Below, one piece after another: positions 17,416-30,254 of a stretch of DNA of 30,632 nt. The position numbers and the translations under genes were made by a program. This DNA comes from Trichosphaerium sp. ATCC 40318 (taxonomy: Eukaryota; Discosea; Flabellinia; Trichosidae), in the NCBI GenBank assembly GCA_038496445.1, contig JALMLS010000248.1, positions 1-30,632 on the forward strand. The letters are read 5' to 3'. Numbering within the stretch: position 1 is the first letter of the stretch; each line of letters begins with the position of its first letter. The notes under the pieces are model-generated. The model did no database searches, was not told where the DNA came from, and was given only the letters and a program-made list of their open reading frames with translations.

Positions 17416-17461
17416 CACCGTTCTTTTGCCTAAAACAACTGTTTTAGGCAAAAGAACGGTG
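17416..17461 (-). terminator. mirror copy of the 22-bp hairpin
   Basis: Counterpart of 15570-15615. Confidence 0.6.
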
Positions 17462-17480
17462 TGAACGCCTAAAAGCAACT

Positions 17481-17511
17481 GCAAAATAGTAGAAGGACTC
17501 CACTATTTTGC
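17481..17511 (-). terminator. mirror copy of the 10-bp hairpin
   Basis: Counterpart of 15520-15550. Confidence 0.45.
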
Positions 17512-17866
17512 TCCTTTAATCACATATATATTTTAAAATACAAATCACCGCACGAATTTTTTTTCTTTTTTTATTAAAGAAGTTACATACGCGTTCTATA
17601 ACTAAATAAACTATTTGTTGATCCTTTTCACTAAATCTAACCATCGCATGTTATTTTAAATTTTTACGTTCTTAAATTCACTGAAGTTAAAATTATAAAA
17701 CTATATAGTATAAAAATATAATATAATATAATAAAAAAAATAAAAAAAAATAAAAAATAAATAAAATTAAATATCAACAACATAAAGATGCCTTATTTTC
17801 CTGATATTTTATATAATTTTTATTTTTATTTCCTACCTCCTATATTACACCTGAATAATTTATTAA
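17512..17866 (-). other. mirror copy of the unassigned stretch 15165-15519
   Basis: Carries the same small basic 3' frame, here ending at 17517 on -. Confidence 0.3.
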
Positions 17867-17961
17867 ATTATTGAATGGCAAAGATTACGCAATTTAAGTT
17901 AGTAAAATCTACGACGTAGATTTTACTAACTTAAATTGCGTAATCTTTGCCATTCAATAAT
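17867..17961 (-). terminator. mirror copy of the 47-bp hairpin
   Basis: Counterpart of 15070-15164. The single loop base is the complement, as expected of a true inversion. Confidence 0.65.
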
Positions 17962-18280
17962 CCCGCTAATAAAAATTACATTTAAACAAATTCTTTAAAC
18001 ATTCTATATTTTTATTTGCAACGTATTTTTATTAATCCTTCTAAAATATTAATATTACTTCTATAAAATTATCCAAACTAAATTCTGACTTGAATAAACT
18101 CGGCTTAAATTTTAAATTTCTAATAATTTTTCAAAAATATCATCTTTATCAATATTGCACTATCTACATAAAATAACGATAATAAAAAGACTAAATAACA
18201 CCAGTACTTTTAACAAATAGATTATTTACTTTATTTTTAATCTTAAACTAAATTCTTTAAAAATAAACATTTAACTTTTA
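17962..18280. other. mirror copy of the unassigned stretch after nad4L
   Basis: Counterpart of 14751-15069, with nothing further seen. Confidence 0.3.
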
Positions 18281-18548
18281 TTAAAGATACATATCTACTG
18301 AAACACTTTTTAAAGTTCGCGATATTGTCACAATATCGCCAGTCCAATCGCGATTGGGCTGCTGCTCCTATAATTATGATGATACCTAATATACACCTAC
18401 AGAAATATCCGTTACGACTGCAAAACCAAAGCAAGAACGTAGATTAAAACTCTAATAACTCTAAACTTATTAACATTTCTAATATACTTTGGAAGTTATT
18501 ATAACCCCGATGATGTAAAAATACACAACAATAATCTAAAATTACCAT
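18281..18548 (-). CDS. nad4L: nad4L cryptogene, second copy
   Basis: Reverse-complement copy of 14483-14750, with the same missing bases and the same GAAAQS / IGLAI block. It has no independent repair of any frame break. Confidence 0.85.
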
Positions 18549-18578
18549 TTTCTTTAATTTTTTATCTTCACATTTTTT

Positions 18579-19121
18579 CTACTCATTCATATCAAAATCA
18601 AACATGCGATAATCCTGTGTTAGCTCTACCGTTCATAAACTATACCTTTCCTTGATCATCATATCTCACTCATAATAACCTGTTAATGGAAAATCCTTTC
18701 TTAAAGGAAACCTCTAAAAGTATAGTCTAATAAAATTCTACGCATATCTACATTCCCGAAAAGTATACGCCAAATAAATCTTGCGCTCTCTTTCTAACCA
18801 CAAACCTGATCTAAAAATTTTACACGATGTAAATAAACTACCTCTTTTTTTATATGCAAAACCTTCTAATCTTATTCTACGATTTTAAATAAACTTGAAA
18901 AAACGTAAGCTACCTTCAATTTACAGCAGCTGCACTATTATCTACACAAAAATATCTAACAATGATTTTCAGCATGCGCTCACTTAATTTTAACCAAAAA
19001 AATAAAAACCACAAATCGCCATATCTTTACAAGATCCTATAAAAGTTCTTAAATATGTCCAAAAGATTTAATAAAAGACCTAAAATAAATTCAAAAGCAA
19101 AAACTCTCTAATTCAACGCAT
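18579..19121 (-). CDS. nad9: nad9 cryptogene, second copy
   Basis: Counterpart of 13910-14452. The DYTFRGFPLRKDFPLTG block reads on - around 18690-18740. The frame breaks are the same as in the left copy. Confidence 0.87.
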
Positions 19122-19153
19122 AATTAACCTAAAAAACTACCATATAAAATTAC

Positions 19154-20087
19154 TTACCTCCCAAAGCTATTCACTATTAAACAATAAAACCCTACCGTTA
19201 TAGGTAACAAAGTTTTTCACCTAAACTCATTAAATGATCATATCTATATCTAGGTAATGAAGCTCTAACCAAATAAACATAAGCATTATTAATAAACTTT
19301 TAATATACAAAAAATAGGAATTCCTTCCACAAATCATTATAAAAAAAAATATTTCGCCAAGAAATAAATTGGCAAACAAAATACTTAATATAATCATGTT
19401 TATATATCAGAAAGAAAAAAACAAACAAAACCCATGAAGAATATTCAACATTATAACAGACACTAATTCACCTTCTGCCTCTGGTAAATCTGCGAAAGGT
19501 GGCCTATTAGTCTCTGCTAATATTGTCACTATAAAAATTATTGCCGCTCAGGCGCATATAAAAATAAAATAGTATCTTTTGTAAATTAACTACACTTATA
19601 AGATTTAACGTACCTGCTCAAGCACCAATATAATAATAACTAAACCAAAAGGAACTCATAAGAAATCATTTGGGCAGCAGCTCTTATTGCACTAAAAAAG
19701 CATATTTTGAGTTACTTGCCCAACCCGCAAAAATTAAACATAAACACCTAATGACGATATAACAAATATCAACATCAAACTATATCTATATCTATGATTA
19801 CATTTTAAAAGACAAAGGTAATAAGGATAAAAGAACTAAGATAAAAATAACAACCACAAGGAGCAAAAACAAATAAAATACCATAGCGTATTGAGGAATT
19901 ATTGTTTCTTTTCAAATCATTTCAACCCATCAGCTATGGCTGTAATAAACCATATAAACCTACTACATAGGTCCTTTCCTTCTTTGATACCAGCCATAAC
20001 TTTTCTTTCCATAAAGTTAATAATGCTCCGCAAAAATAAACGGAAACATTAAAATAATAAAATAATAAACTTTAAAATAACTAACAT
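19154..20087 (-). CDS. nad1: nad1 cryptogene, second copy
   Basis: Counterpart of 12944-13877. ETNRPPF and MERKVMAGI are readable on the - strand with the same omissions. Confidence 0.9.
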
Positions 20088-20264
20088 TATTTTATTAATA
20101 TATTTAAAATTACTAAAAAACAAAAAAAATAAAATAAAGAACTTAATTTATTTTTAATTTCGCTTCTTCCCTTGAAACTATAAAAAATTATAAACAAATA
20201 ACTATCTTTTTTAAATATTCATTTATAATACAAATAACATTCTTTTTTTTCAAAATTTACACAC

Positions 20265-20318
20265 TTTTCTTATTTTTTTACTTAAACTATAAGTAGTTTA
20301 AGTAAAAAAATAAGAAAA
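20265..20318 (-). terminator. mirror copy of the ORF2-end hairpin
   Basis: Counterpart of 12713-12766. Confidence 0.65.
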
Positions 20319-21368
20319 AAATTCATATATATTTCCCAGCATGTTGGTTATAAAATAATAAAAATCAACGCCTTTTTCATAAAATCATTCGCTTCATCTG
20401 TTTTCTATTTCTTTATCTAATATTGATAATTTTTTTTTTATTGCCTCTTTTATTATTGATCTAGACTTAACAATCCCTCATAATATATCTTGCAGTAATC
20501 CATATTTTTCTAAAAGCTTTGCCCATAAATCACGTCGGGCCTCTAATAGCGATGCATTATTCTCCACAAATCTATGCATTTGATCCTTAAAATACTTGGA
20601 CAGTTTTCCTACATCTGTAGCTTGCCAGTCAAAAACTTCTATCAAATCATATAAATTTTTTTTTATTGCTCTTAAATTTTCTAAATCTAAGGTTTTTATG
20701 TTTTCTTTAGTATTAAAATAAGCAAATAATTCTTCTAATTTCAATTTCAGACTATTTATACAGACGTCTATATAACACACTACATTTTTTTTAGATAATG
20801 CTGAAACACTGTTTTCTAAATAAATTTTTAAATTTTCACTGTTATACAATTCTCACTCTTTTATTCAATCAAAAATTTTTTCTAATCCTTCTATATTTTC
20901 TCCTTCTATATTTTCTCCTTCTATTTTTTCTAATCCTTCTATATTTTCTCCTTCTATATTTTCTCCTTCTATTTTTTCTAATCCTTCTATATTTTCTCCT
21001 TCTATTTTTTCTCCTTCTATTTTTTCTAATCCTTCTATATTTTCTCCTTCTATTTTTTCTCCTTCTATTTTTTCTACTCCTTCTATTTTTTCTTCTTCTA
21101 TTTTTTCTCCTTCTATTTTTTCTACTCCTTCTATTTTTTCTTCTTCTATTTTTTCTTCTCCTTCTATTTTTTCTCCTTCTATTTTTTCTTCTTCTTTCTT
21201 TTCTCCTTCTATATTTTTTTCTCCTTCTTCTGATGCTGATCTTCTATTTACTACCACCATCACGCCTACTATTACTCCTATAATACAAGTGGCTGCAAAA
21301 CCAAAACCTATGTCTACATACCCAATACCTCCCACAGCTAACGCCATAGGATCCATTCCTCATAACAT
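20298..21368 (-). CDS. ORF2, second copy (356 aa, unknown)
   Basis: Counterpart of 11663-12733, with the same repeat number and order in the IEGEK array. Identity of a slippage-prone array in both arms suggests the arms are copies of one molecule or are kept identical by gene conversion. Confidence 0.8.
20876..21216 (-). repeat. tandem repeat in the second ORF2 copy
   Basis: Mirror of the 15/18-base unit array at 11815-12155. Confidence 0.85.
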
Positions 21369-21374
21369 AATAAC

Positions 21375-21425
21375 ATTTTTTTTTTGCTTTTTTATAACAT
21401 TGTTATAAAAAAGCAAAAAAAAAAT
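21375..21425 (-). other. mirror copy of the 25-bp hairpin before ORF2
   Basis: Counterpart of 11606-11656. Confidence 0.6.
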
Positions 21426-21614
21426 CGTTAATATTCATATAAAAAATATTATAAAAATTAAAATTAAAAATAAATTATAACTAATAATTAATGTAAAAAA
21501 AAAAACCCTAAACCTACAAAATCAAATATTTATAAATATCACACTTTCCACAATATTTCTCTTTTATTTATATTTTGAACCCAACATTATAAATACCAAA
21601 AGAACCTATTCACT

Positions 21615-21755
21615 CTAATATACTTTTTCCATTAAATTAAAACTATATTTATAAGAAAACAAATAAAAAACTATACCTATACTTGCTCCTCCTACACCGA
21701 CAGTACATACTCCTGCTGCTAATACTTTTGCTGCTAATACTATTTGTCATTCCAT
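21615..21755 (-). pseudogene. atp9 5' fragment, second copy
   Basis: Counterpart of 11276-11416. The full atp9 has no counterpart in the right arm within this window. Confidence 0.8.
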
Positions 21756-21985
21756 TTTTTTTTTACTCTTTTTTAAAATTTATACTATTACTATACTGTT
21801 TCTACCTGTTGCCGCAAATATTTTGACGATTTAACATATTCATTGTTATCTTAAAGTAATTACAAATAAAAAAACTTACGATAACAATCAGTTTAAAAAC
21901 ACTTTATTATACTTCTTTTCATAATTACTTTTTTATAAAACTATTTTTCCCCAACAAAAAAAACATTACCTAGGAAAAATACAAT

Positions 21986-22108
21986 AATAATTTACTGTTG
22001 GTATATTGCTCAAAATACTATACTTTTTATGAAAATATACATATTAATAATATGTATATTTTCATAAAAAGTATAGTATTTTGAGCAATATACCAACAGT
22101 AAATTATT
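21986..22108 (-). terminator. mirror copy of the 60-bp hairpin
   Basis: Counterpart of 10923-11045. Confidence 0.7.
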
Positions 22109-22125
22109 GAAAAATAAAATAGAAA

Positions 22126-22325
22126 TTACATTTTTTTCAACTCAAAAGACGCATTACCTTGTAACTTTTTGTAAAACATTTTCTATATTAGAATATCAAC
22201 ATCTTTTTCCGTATAGACCAATCTGGCACCGCTACATCTACTCACGCCCTAAATTTTTACGTAAATTATAATTTAGATGAATAAATTTACTTAATCTATA
22301 TTTAATAAATTTATTCTGTTTATTC
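22126..22325 (-). CDS. possible S14-like cryptogene, second copy
   Basis: Counterpart of 10706-10905, with the same weak RCSGARLVY signal. Confidence 0.28.
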
Positions 22326-22334
22326 TCCTTGCCC

Positions 22335-22372
22335 AAAAAACAAATTCAAATTATGCTTTGAATTTGTTTTTT
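22335..22372 (-). terminator. mirror copy of the 16-bp hairpin
   Basis: Counterpart of 10659-10696. Confidence 0.6.
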
Positions 22373-22374
22373 TT

Positions 22375-22956
22375 TTACACCTTTTTTTGCAAGCCTAATA
22401 ACCCTAAAAAACTAAAATTAACCTTGAAATATCTTGACTTATAAAATTCCTAAATTATTCTTACTTTCTCATTTTATATTTAAATTTAAACTTTTGTTGT
22501 ATAATACCACACTTCTTTTAAATTAGTATACCTTCCCATCTACTAAACATATTTTGATTTTTTTCAGCGAACCTTTCTTTACAATTAGCCCTACACCAAA
22601 GCTAAATATAATAATTCTTTATAGTACAGCCTATATTATTACACCTAAGTATATAGACTTTACACCTAACCAACAGTAAAATATTTCATTAGTTTTTCAA
22701 ATCAAACTTTCTTAATCAGTAACCTAATAAAGGCAATTCTAAACGAATATCAGAAAACATATAAAAAAGCAATCAAACAAAGCAATTTCGAAATCAATTC
22801 ACAAATAAAATACCATATTTGTTATAATTTACACAATACAATCTGTTATTACACTCCTATATTATTCATAAAATTTCTAATGCTATTTACACTTTAATAT
22901 CAAAACTACTCTTATACTAAAATGTAAAATTTAACGATTTGTATAGTCATAACCAT
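22375..22956 (-). CDS. rps2: probable rps2 cryptogene, second copy
   Basis: Counterpart of 10075-10656. The SRW.GGILTNLKE signal reads on - near 22500-22550. Confidence 0.5.
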
Positions 22957-22965
22957 CATGAGATT

Positions 22966-23005
22966 AAATAAGATCAACTTACGCTTATATGAGTTGATCT
23001 TATTT
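22966..23005 (-). terminator. mirror copy of the nad11-end hairpin
   Basis: Counterpart of 10026-10065. Confidence 0.55.
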
Positions 23006-23009
23006 TTCT

Positions 23010-23842
23010 CTATTTTCTTGTCAAAAAACCTAAATCTACATCCCCATAACCGTTTAAAATAAAAACTGTAAACGCAAATCTTGCTTTATTAGTTAATCAT
23101 TCTATATTAAAAATTCATTTAACTTGCTTTAGTTCGAACTATATATATAAAAATTACATCATTGTTAAATTTCCTCTAACACATCATTAACATCTAAAGT
23201 ATCCTGAACAACTGCTCCCATTTTCTAGACGCAAACTCAAAAGGCTTCAAGGTAAATGCTCTACAGGACATACTGCTATAAAATTTGTTGTTAATTCTCC
23301 GTAATTATTTTTTCTCTATACGTACTAATTCTAAAAACATGCCACGACCTAAAAAACTAAACCAAAACTACCAAATACTTCTAAGCTAAACAAAACACAC
23401 TAGCACACTGAATACACTTGTCATATATGTGCTTGTTAATTCTCAACAAAAAAACCTAATACTGACCTTTTTTTTTTTTCATGTATCTTCCTCTATCATC
23501 CCAAAAATAAAAGAAATATCTTGTAAATCACAACACCCGCCTGATCACAAATTGGACAATCCAACGGATGATTACATAGTAAATATTCCATTACATTTTC
23601 TCTAGCAATCTCTATCTTAAAGATATTTTCTTATAACTAAACCTGATACTAGAGGTACACTACATGCTATTTCTAATTAGACGTTCTAGTTGTCTCTATT
23701 AAACATAATCTGCAGTTCCCAATATTCCTAATTTTTCAAAATAACATAATCTTGGTAAATTTAAATTAATACATCTAAACCTTGGATTGCTGTTCGCCAC
23801 TCGGTACCAAAATTACTCGATTAATCGCTTTATACCTACCAT
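23010..23842 (-). CDS. nad11: nad11 cryptogene, second copy
   Basis: Counterpart of 9189-10021. The cysteine block [11 protein letters not shown] reads on - near 23540-23570 with unchanged omissions. Confidence 0.87.
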
Positions 23843-23920
23843 TTCTGATTCTCACATTTTGGGGTGTTTTTTTTTACTTTTTTTTATATTTTAATTAAAC
23901 AGGGGGAAAAGAAGGGAGAT

Positions 23921-24020
23921 AACTTTGATTTTTTTTAAAAAGATTAATTGAATATCTTTTAGAAATAACCAAATTTTTCTAAAAGATATTCAATTAATCT
24001 TTTTAAAAAAAATCAAAGTT
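23921..24020 (-). terminator. mirror copy of the 45-bp ORF1-end hairpin
   Basis: Counterpart of 9011-9110. Confidence 0.7.
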
Positions 24021-25365
24021 TTTTAAAAAGTCAAGTAAAAAATACATAATGTCAATTAACAAATTTATCAAAATTTACAGGAGACAAACTTATTCATAAA
24101 ATAGGAAGTATAAAAAAAGTCTCCCCAAAGCTTGCAAAAGTTACTAATTTGTCAAGAACAATTAAATCTAAAAAAGAATATAAAGTTTCTATAAAAACGA
24201 ACTCTCTTTCTTTTTCAAGCATGCTTATAATTTTATCTTTTCAAATTTCATTTATACTATCTATTATAGTATATCAATCCATTCATCAAACAAGTTCATC
24301 CTTTTTAATATCTCTTCATAAATTTTCGTAATAGTTACGTAAATTCTCTTCATAATTTTTAGAAAAATTTAAAACAGCATCATGAATGTTTTCACTGTAA
24401 CTACTCTCTAAATCTGCTAATTCTTCACCTTTCTTTTTTTTTTTTATAAATTCTTTTCATTTAGGATAATCTTGCACAATACTTAAATCAACGTTATGTT
24501 TAACACAAGTATTTGTTAAATAATTAAAAAAAATATCTAGCTGATTTTCAAAATATTTAGTAGTTTGTTCAATTAAATTTTCTTTATCTATTTCCATTGC
24601 TTTTTTTTTTTCTAACATTATTTTTTTTAATTCTACTATTAAATTTACATTTTTTTCACTTATATCATAATTTTCAATTATAAATTCTACTCAGCTTAAA
24701 TTCTCAAACATAACTGACAAATTACTTTCTTCTATTATTATTCCTTCGTTTTCTAAAGTATAAGTTACAAAATTAAAAAAATCAGCATCTTGACTTTGCT
24801 CAATTTCACCTATATGATCTACTATTTTTTTTTTTATAAACTCTTTATCATTTTGCATAAATAGAATAAAATTATTTATTTCTTCTAAATTAAGCATAGA
24901 ATTAATAAAAAAATGATAATAAATAGAACACATAACTAATCATAAGATCATAGAAGCAAACGCACTATAGCTTCAAGTTAAACTATATCCTTGGCTAGCT
25001 AGTTGCGTATATAGATCTGCTACCACTGTTGGATCTATAGGTACTAAATTGTCTAACTTATCCACTATTTCTTCTCTGCTTTTTTCTTCATTAAAGAACG
25101 TTAAGGTTAAGCCTCCCCCCTCGAAGCTTAACCATTCAAAAAAATGAACCCTCCCTTTCGCTAATAAAGCATAATTATTTATCAAATCTTCTTTAAAAAA
25201 AGGATTATTATAAAATACTAATTCTTTACTAAATAAAAAATAAAATTTAAAAACACTTATAAAACACCCCGCCATGTAATGTATTGAATTCAATACAAAC
25301 CAAAGAACCAAAAATGATAGGAGCTCACTTTTTACATATTTCTTTAATATTACAAAATTAAACAT
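23959..25365 (-). CDS. ORF1, second copy (468 aa, unknown)
   Basis: Counterpart of 7666-9072, also unbroken when TGA is Trp. The apparent + strand frame at 24149-24331 is its shadow. Confidence 0.82.
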
Positions 25366-25456
25366 GATAATTTTTCTTCTTTTTTTATATTTTAAACTTA
25401 ACAATACCTATATAAATTACTCTATTACACTACACAAAATACACTGCATATATACT

Positions 25457-25929
25457 TTAAATATATTTATTTTTCTTCTTTTTCTTTTTCTTTTTTTTTC
25501 TTAAACGTCTTTTAGTTATTCTTTTATTTTTTATTTTACCATTTATAATTTCATCTGAAATTTTGGTTCCAAATTCTTTTGTCTTCACAATTTAAAAGAT
25601 TTTGATGTTTTACCATAGTCTTACTTCGTTGACATTTACAGGTAAACCACTTAGTAACTTTAACCTCTATTACTATAAGATCTGTATATCTTCTTATATA
25701 TTTTTTAATTCTCACATAACCTTTCACCTAAATAATAATTAGAAAAAAGATAATACTTTAAAATCATCCCTTTCCTAAAATTCCAATTGCTCAAATTTTC
25801 GCAAGGCGATATACCTAAGTTAAAACATATTCTACTACCCTTCGTCTACAAAGCCCCCTAACGCAGATAAATTTACTGAAATTGCTCCTTACTTTTTAAT
25901 ATTACACCAACTAAAATAAAATTTTTCAT
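25457..25929 (-). CDS. rps13: rps13 cryptogene, second copy
   Basis: Counterpart of 7102-7574, with the same GLPVN / QRSKT block and Lys-rich end. Confidence 0.78.
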
Positions 25930-26664
25930 AACTTAATCATAATAAAGTAATCCTTTTTTCCTTCTCTTCACGTACTTTTCCTATTTTTAGTTCATTAAAA
26001 TTTGTGGATGCACAATCCTATTTTCCTATATATATGAACTTTTTATAAAGCAAAAAATATGCGCAAAATTATTTAGTATATAAGATATATACTAAAACAT
26101 ATTATAATTTTCTATAATAAACTTTTATATAAATTAAATCATACTAAAAAGATATAAAAAATGACCTAAAAATAAATTTATCTACGTAATTTCTTATATG
26201 TTTAAAAACACGCACTCTAAAACTAAACCTTTTAAATAAAATTTAAAATAAAAACTTTATAAGATCATAAAAACGAAAGAAAAAGACGCTAATAAAATTT
26301 AAAAAAACTAAATAATCAAAGAAGAGTAGCGTAGAGATTTTCTATCTATTTTCACTATACAAATTTTTTTAACTTCAACTATCTATGACTACAAAACCAT
26401 TTAAAAAAACCTCTTATACTTTCTAGATAAATATAACATTAAATTAATATTAGCACCAAATAATGAGTAGATACACCATCAATCCTTTTCTTACATAATT
26501 CAAAGGTATACTTGCACACTCAAAATTCCTGTATTTGGATTTAACACGAAAAAATAAAAACAGTTAAAGACTAATACACCATTTAAACTTCTAACTTTAT
26601 CCTCACCAAAATTATAATTATCTTTAAAAATAAGATCTCTCTTTTGTTAAAAAGTAATCTTCAA
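25930..26664. other. mirror copy of the unassigned stretch between cox1 and rps13
   Basis: Counterpart of 6367-7101. No gene could be named. Confidence 0.35.
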
Positions 26665-28131
26665 CTAAATCTCATAGGCATCTTCATAAGAGTATACAAT
26701 ATAAAATATAAAAACTCTCCTATAGACATAAAATATAACATAAAATAAATAAAAATAAACACAGATAGTAAATAACGCCCAACAGAACATCAAAAATTTA
26801 AAGCAACATAAGCATCTGGATAATCACTATCCTTCTGGGCATACCCGCCATCCTAACAAATGCATTGGCAAAAAAGTCATATTTACTCCTATAAAATTTC
26901 CCAAAATTGTAATCTTCCTATAAAATCGGATATTTTTTTCCAAACATTAAAGAACTTCAATGATAAAACCCGCAAAAATTCCAAACACAGAACTAAAGAT
27001 AAAACATAATGAAAATGAGCAACACATAATATGTATCATGCAATGCTATATCTAAAACACGTTTGCTAAAATAATACCAGTTACACTCCAAAACTAAACA
27101 TTAGTACAAATCTGCAGCATAAAATAGCGGAACTCTTCATTCTACTATACAAACATTATTGTTGATAACAACCAAAAACTTTAACCCTGAAGGCATTGCT
27201 ATTATCATAGTTACTGTCATAAAATATACCTCGTATCATCATCTAAACCCGCTGTAAACATATGATGACTCATACAATAGATCCTAAAACTGCTATACAT
27301 ACCATGCATAAACCATAGAATCATGACATAAACCTCTTTATAAGTTCAACAGAAATTACTACACTAGTTATACAAAAGCTGGTAATATTAATATATAAAC
27401 TTCTGATGTCCAAAAAATCAAAAAATATGTGATATAAAACAGGATCTCCACCTCCTGTGGATCAAAAAATGTTGTATTAAAATACGATCTGTTATTAACA
27501 TAACTAAAGCTCCTCTAAAACAGGTAATGTCAATAATAATAATACCGCTGTTATATAAATGATACTGCAAACAACCAATTCTATAAGTATCCATAATCGC
27601 ATATTCATTATAGTTACCATAAAATTTATTGCACCGATATTGATGAAATTCCGGCTATATGCAACTCAAAATACAAGCATCTATGACATTCCAGGACTAG
27701 CCTTAATACAGAAAGTAATGGATATAAAGTTCATCCTGCTCTGCACCATCTCCTATAACAAAGATCACATTAATAATAATAAAGAAGGCGCAATAATCAG
27801 AAACCTAAATTATTTACTCTTGGGAATGCATCTCCGGGGCCCCTAAACTTAATGAACTATAAAATTACCTAAACCCCTATTAATAAAGGCATAACGAAAA
27901 AAAAAATCATTAATAGACATGCGCTGTTACGATTACATTATAAACTTGTTATCTTGAACCAAAATTAACGGACAGGCATTCCTAATTCTATACGTATTAT
28001 CATGATAATATAGTTCCCATACTCCTCCAAAAAAACTTGCTCATATATATAGCATCCTATATCTTTATGATTTGTTGAACATGACCACTCTTAATGTAAC
28101 ATAAATATTGATAAAAACTTAATAAATACAT
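26665..28131 (-). CDS. cox1: cox1 cryptogene, second copy
   Basis: Counterpart of 4900-6366. The + strand open frame at 27559-27846 is only an antisense shadow of its middle part. Confidence 0.9.
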
Positions 28132-28229
28132 TATTTTTAATTTATAATATACTTTTTATTTATTAAAAATCTTTTTTTTCTCTACTTTTATTAAAAACTT
28201 AATTAATGGAATCTAGTCAAAAAACTACC

Positions 28230-28271
28230 TTATATATATTTTTTTTACAGTTGTAAAAAAAATATATATAA
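28230..28271 (-). terminator. mirror copy of the hairpin after the LSU rRNA
   Basis: Counterpart of 4760-4801. Confidence 0.6.
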
Positions 28272-28290
28272 CATTATTTTACAATATTTT

Positions 28291-30254
28291 TTTTACTACC
28301 ATATTTAATCCTGATATTGAATCATAAATATAAATTAAAATTAGCAGATTCTACTTATATGTTATCAGCAGTTCCTTTTTCGCACGTAGCTTTAACGCCA
28401 ACCGGAACGTAAAACCGATAACGCTACCACAAGCGGTGCACCCTATTACCATAACGCCTCTCTCGTACTGCATTGGGCTCTAATTTTAATTTTTATCACA
28501 GCAGATAGGGGCAAACTGTCTCACGACGTTCTAAACCAGCTCACGTACCTCTTTAAACGACGAACAGTCGTACCCTTGGGAGCCTACTCCCCCAGGATGA
28601 GATGAGCCGACATCGAGGTGCCAAACCGCTCGCAGATAAGAACTCTCAAAGGCAATAAGCTGTTATCCCTGGCGTACTTTTATCCGTTTGCGGATGCCCT
28701 ACCTGTAAGCGCATCCGGAAAACTATGACGACTTTAAATCCCTGTTAACCCTTTCAAGCTTACAGTCAGCTAAAATAAAAACCATATGCACTACGGAACT
28801 TTAACGTCCTGAATTAGCCTTTGTACACTCCGTTACCTTTTAGGGAGCTTCGCCCCAGACAAACTATCCACCATGCATTTTTAATTTCTACTAAGATTAG
28901 ATTTTTCCAACAAAAAATCAATATCCACTGACGGCTCCTTAAATGACCTAAACCATTAAATCATACCTCTTGATTATACTGTGTTTTTGCTTTCCTTAAC
29001 CCATACAAGGTTTTAGTAAAGTGCACAGGGTCTTCCGTCCCGCTGCAATTTTTTCGCATCTTCACGAAAACTTCAATTCACTAAAATAACACTTGAGACA
29101 GTAGAAGAGTCGTTACGCTTCATGCAGGACTACAATTAATAGCTAGGAATTTCGCTACCTTAAGACGTCAAGGATTACGGCCGCGTTTACTGCTGCTTAT
29201 ATTCATTGCTTTTAAACAAATCCTTTTCACGATACAGCACGGGCAGGCATCGAACCTATACTTCATATACTATTTAGCAGGGTCCTGTGTTTTAGTAAAC
29301 AGTCGCTCTTCTCTGTTCCGCTTCCCCCAAAATACTTCTTAAAAATAAATTATTTTCACTTTTAATTTATTTTAAAAAACAATATTTTAGGTACCTATCT
29401 CCCGAAGTTACTGAGTTATTTTGCGAGTTCCTTAAGCATTATTCTTCTATTACTTATTGTTCTACAACTAATTACCTGTGTCGGTTATTGGTACGTTTTT
29501 TTTTTTTATTTTTTTCTTGTAAGTTACAAAAAAATTGATATTTTACGATTACAATAACTATTTTTTGTAATTAAATTTCTATAAAATTGCTCTGAATATA
29601 ACTAATATAACCTTAGTCGGAATCTTACAAACACATTCCCTTAAGGACCGCTAACCCTTATCTGTTTAACATAGATAAGGAAACCTTAATCTTTCGTAAT
29701 AATGTTTTTACATATAAAGCTACTCATGCAACATTTATACTATTGATATTTTAACCAAACTCACGTACAGTTTTTTACATACAATACATCTGCTACCAAA
29801 TTAATTCTATAGCTTCGCAAATAATTTAGAGCCCCTTACATCATGACGCTTAAAAAACAATACGTGAGCTTTTACGCATCTTTAAAGAATGGCTGCTTCT
29901 AGCCCATCTCCGCTTTTATTACGTCTTTCCAGTTGATTATTATTTAAGGGCTTAGCTTATAGTCTGGGCTTTTTCCCTCTCGACTAGAATCTTCGCACCT
30001 AAGTCTTTCTATACTTTTTTATTTTTATAACATCTTGGTTTCACTATACCCGTAAATAACTTAGTTACTCCGGAATAATATTAGTGCCATACTCTACAAA
30101 ATCAAAATACGCTTGCTTAAACAAGTTTCGCAGAAAACCAGCTATCACCAAGTTTGATTAGCTTTCACTCCTAACCAACACTCATCGAGCCTCTTGCAAC
30201 AGACACCGGTTCAGCCAAAAACTTGGTGTTGTTAGATCACTTGGTTTCGGTCAT
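28291..30254 (-). rRNA. rnl: LSU rRNA, second copy, 5' part lost or scrambled
   Basis: Reverse complement of 2777-4740, covering domain II to the 3' end, with the same missing bases. Faithful mirroring stops at 30254, inside the domain II motif CCGAAACCAAG. The 5' part is replaced by the mosaic that follows. Confidence 0.92.

Larger units (their letters stand above)
2777..30254. repeat. giant inverted repeat filling the window (arms 2777-16471 and 16560-30254)
   Basis: Every feature at position x on + recurs on - at 33031-x. For example, the open frames at 7627-8058 and 24973-25404, and 11675-12166 and 20865-21356, mirror exactly. The arms looked identical at the places compared, including homopolymers and hairpin loops. 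The arms are about 13.7 kb each. The right arm therefore carries second copies of LSU rRNA to the last cryptogene. Confidence 0.95.
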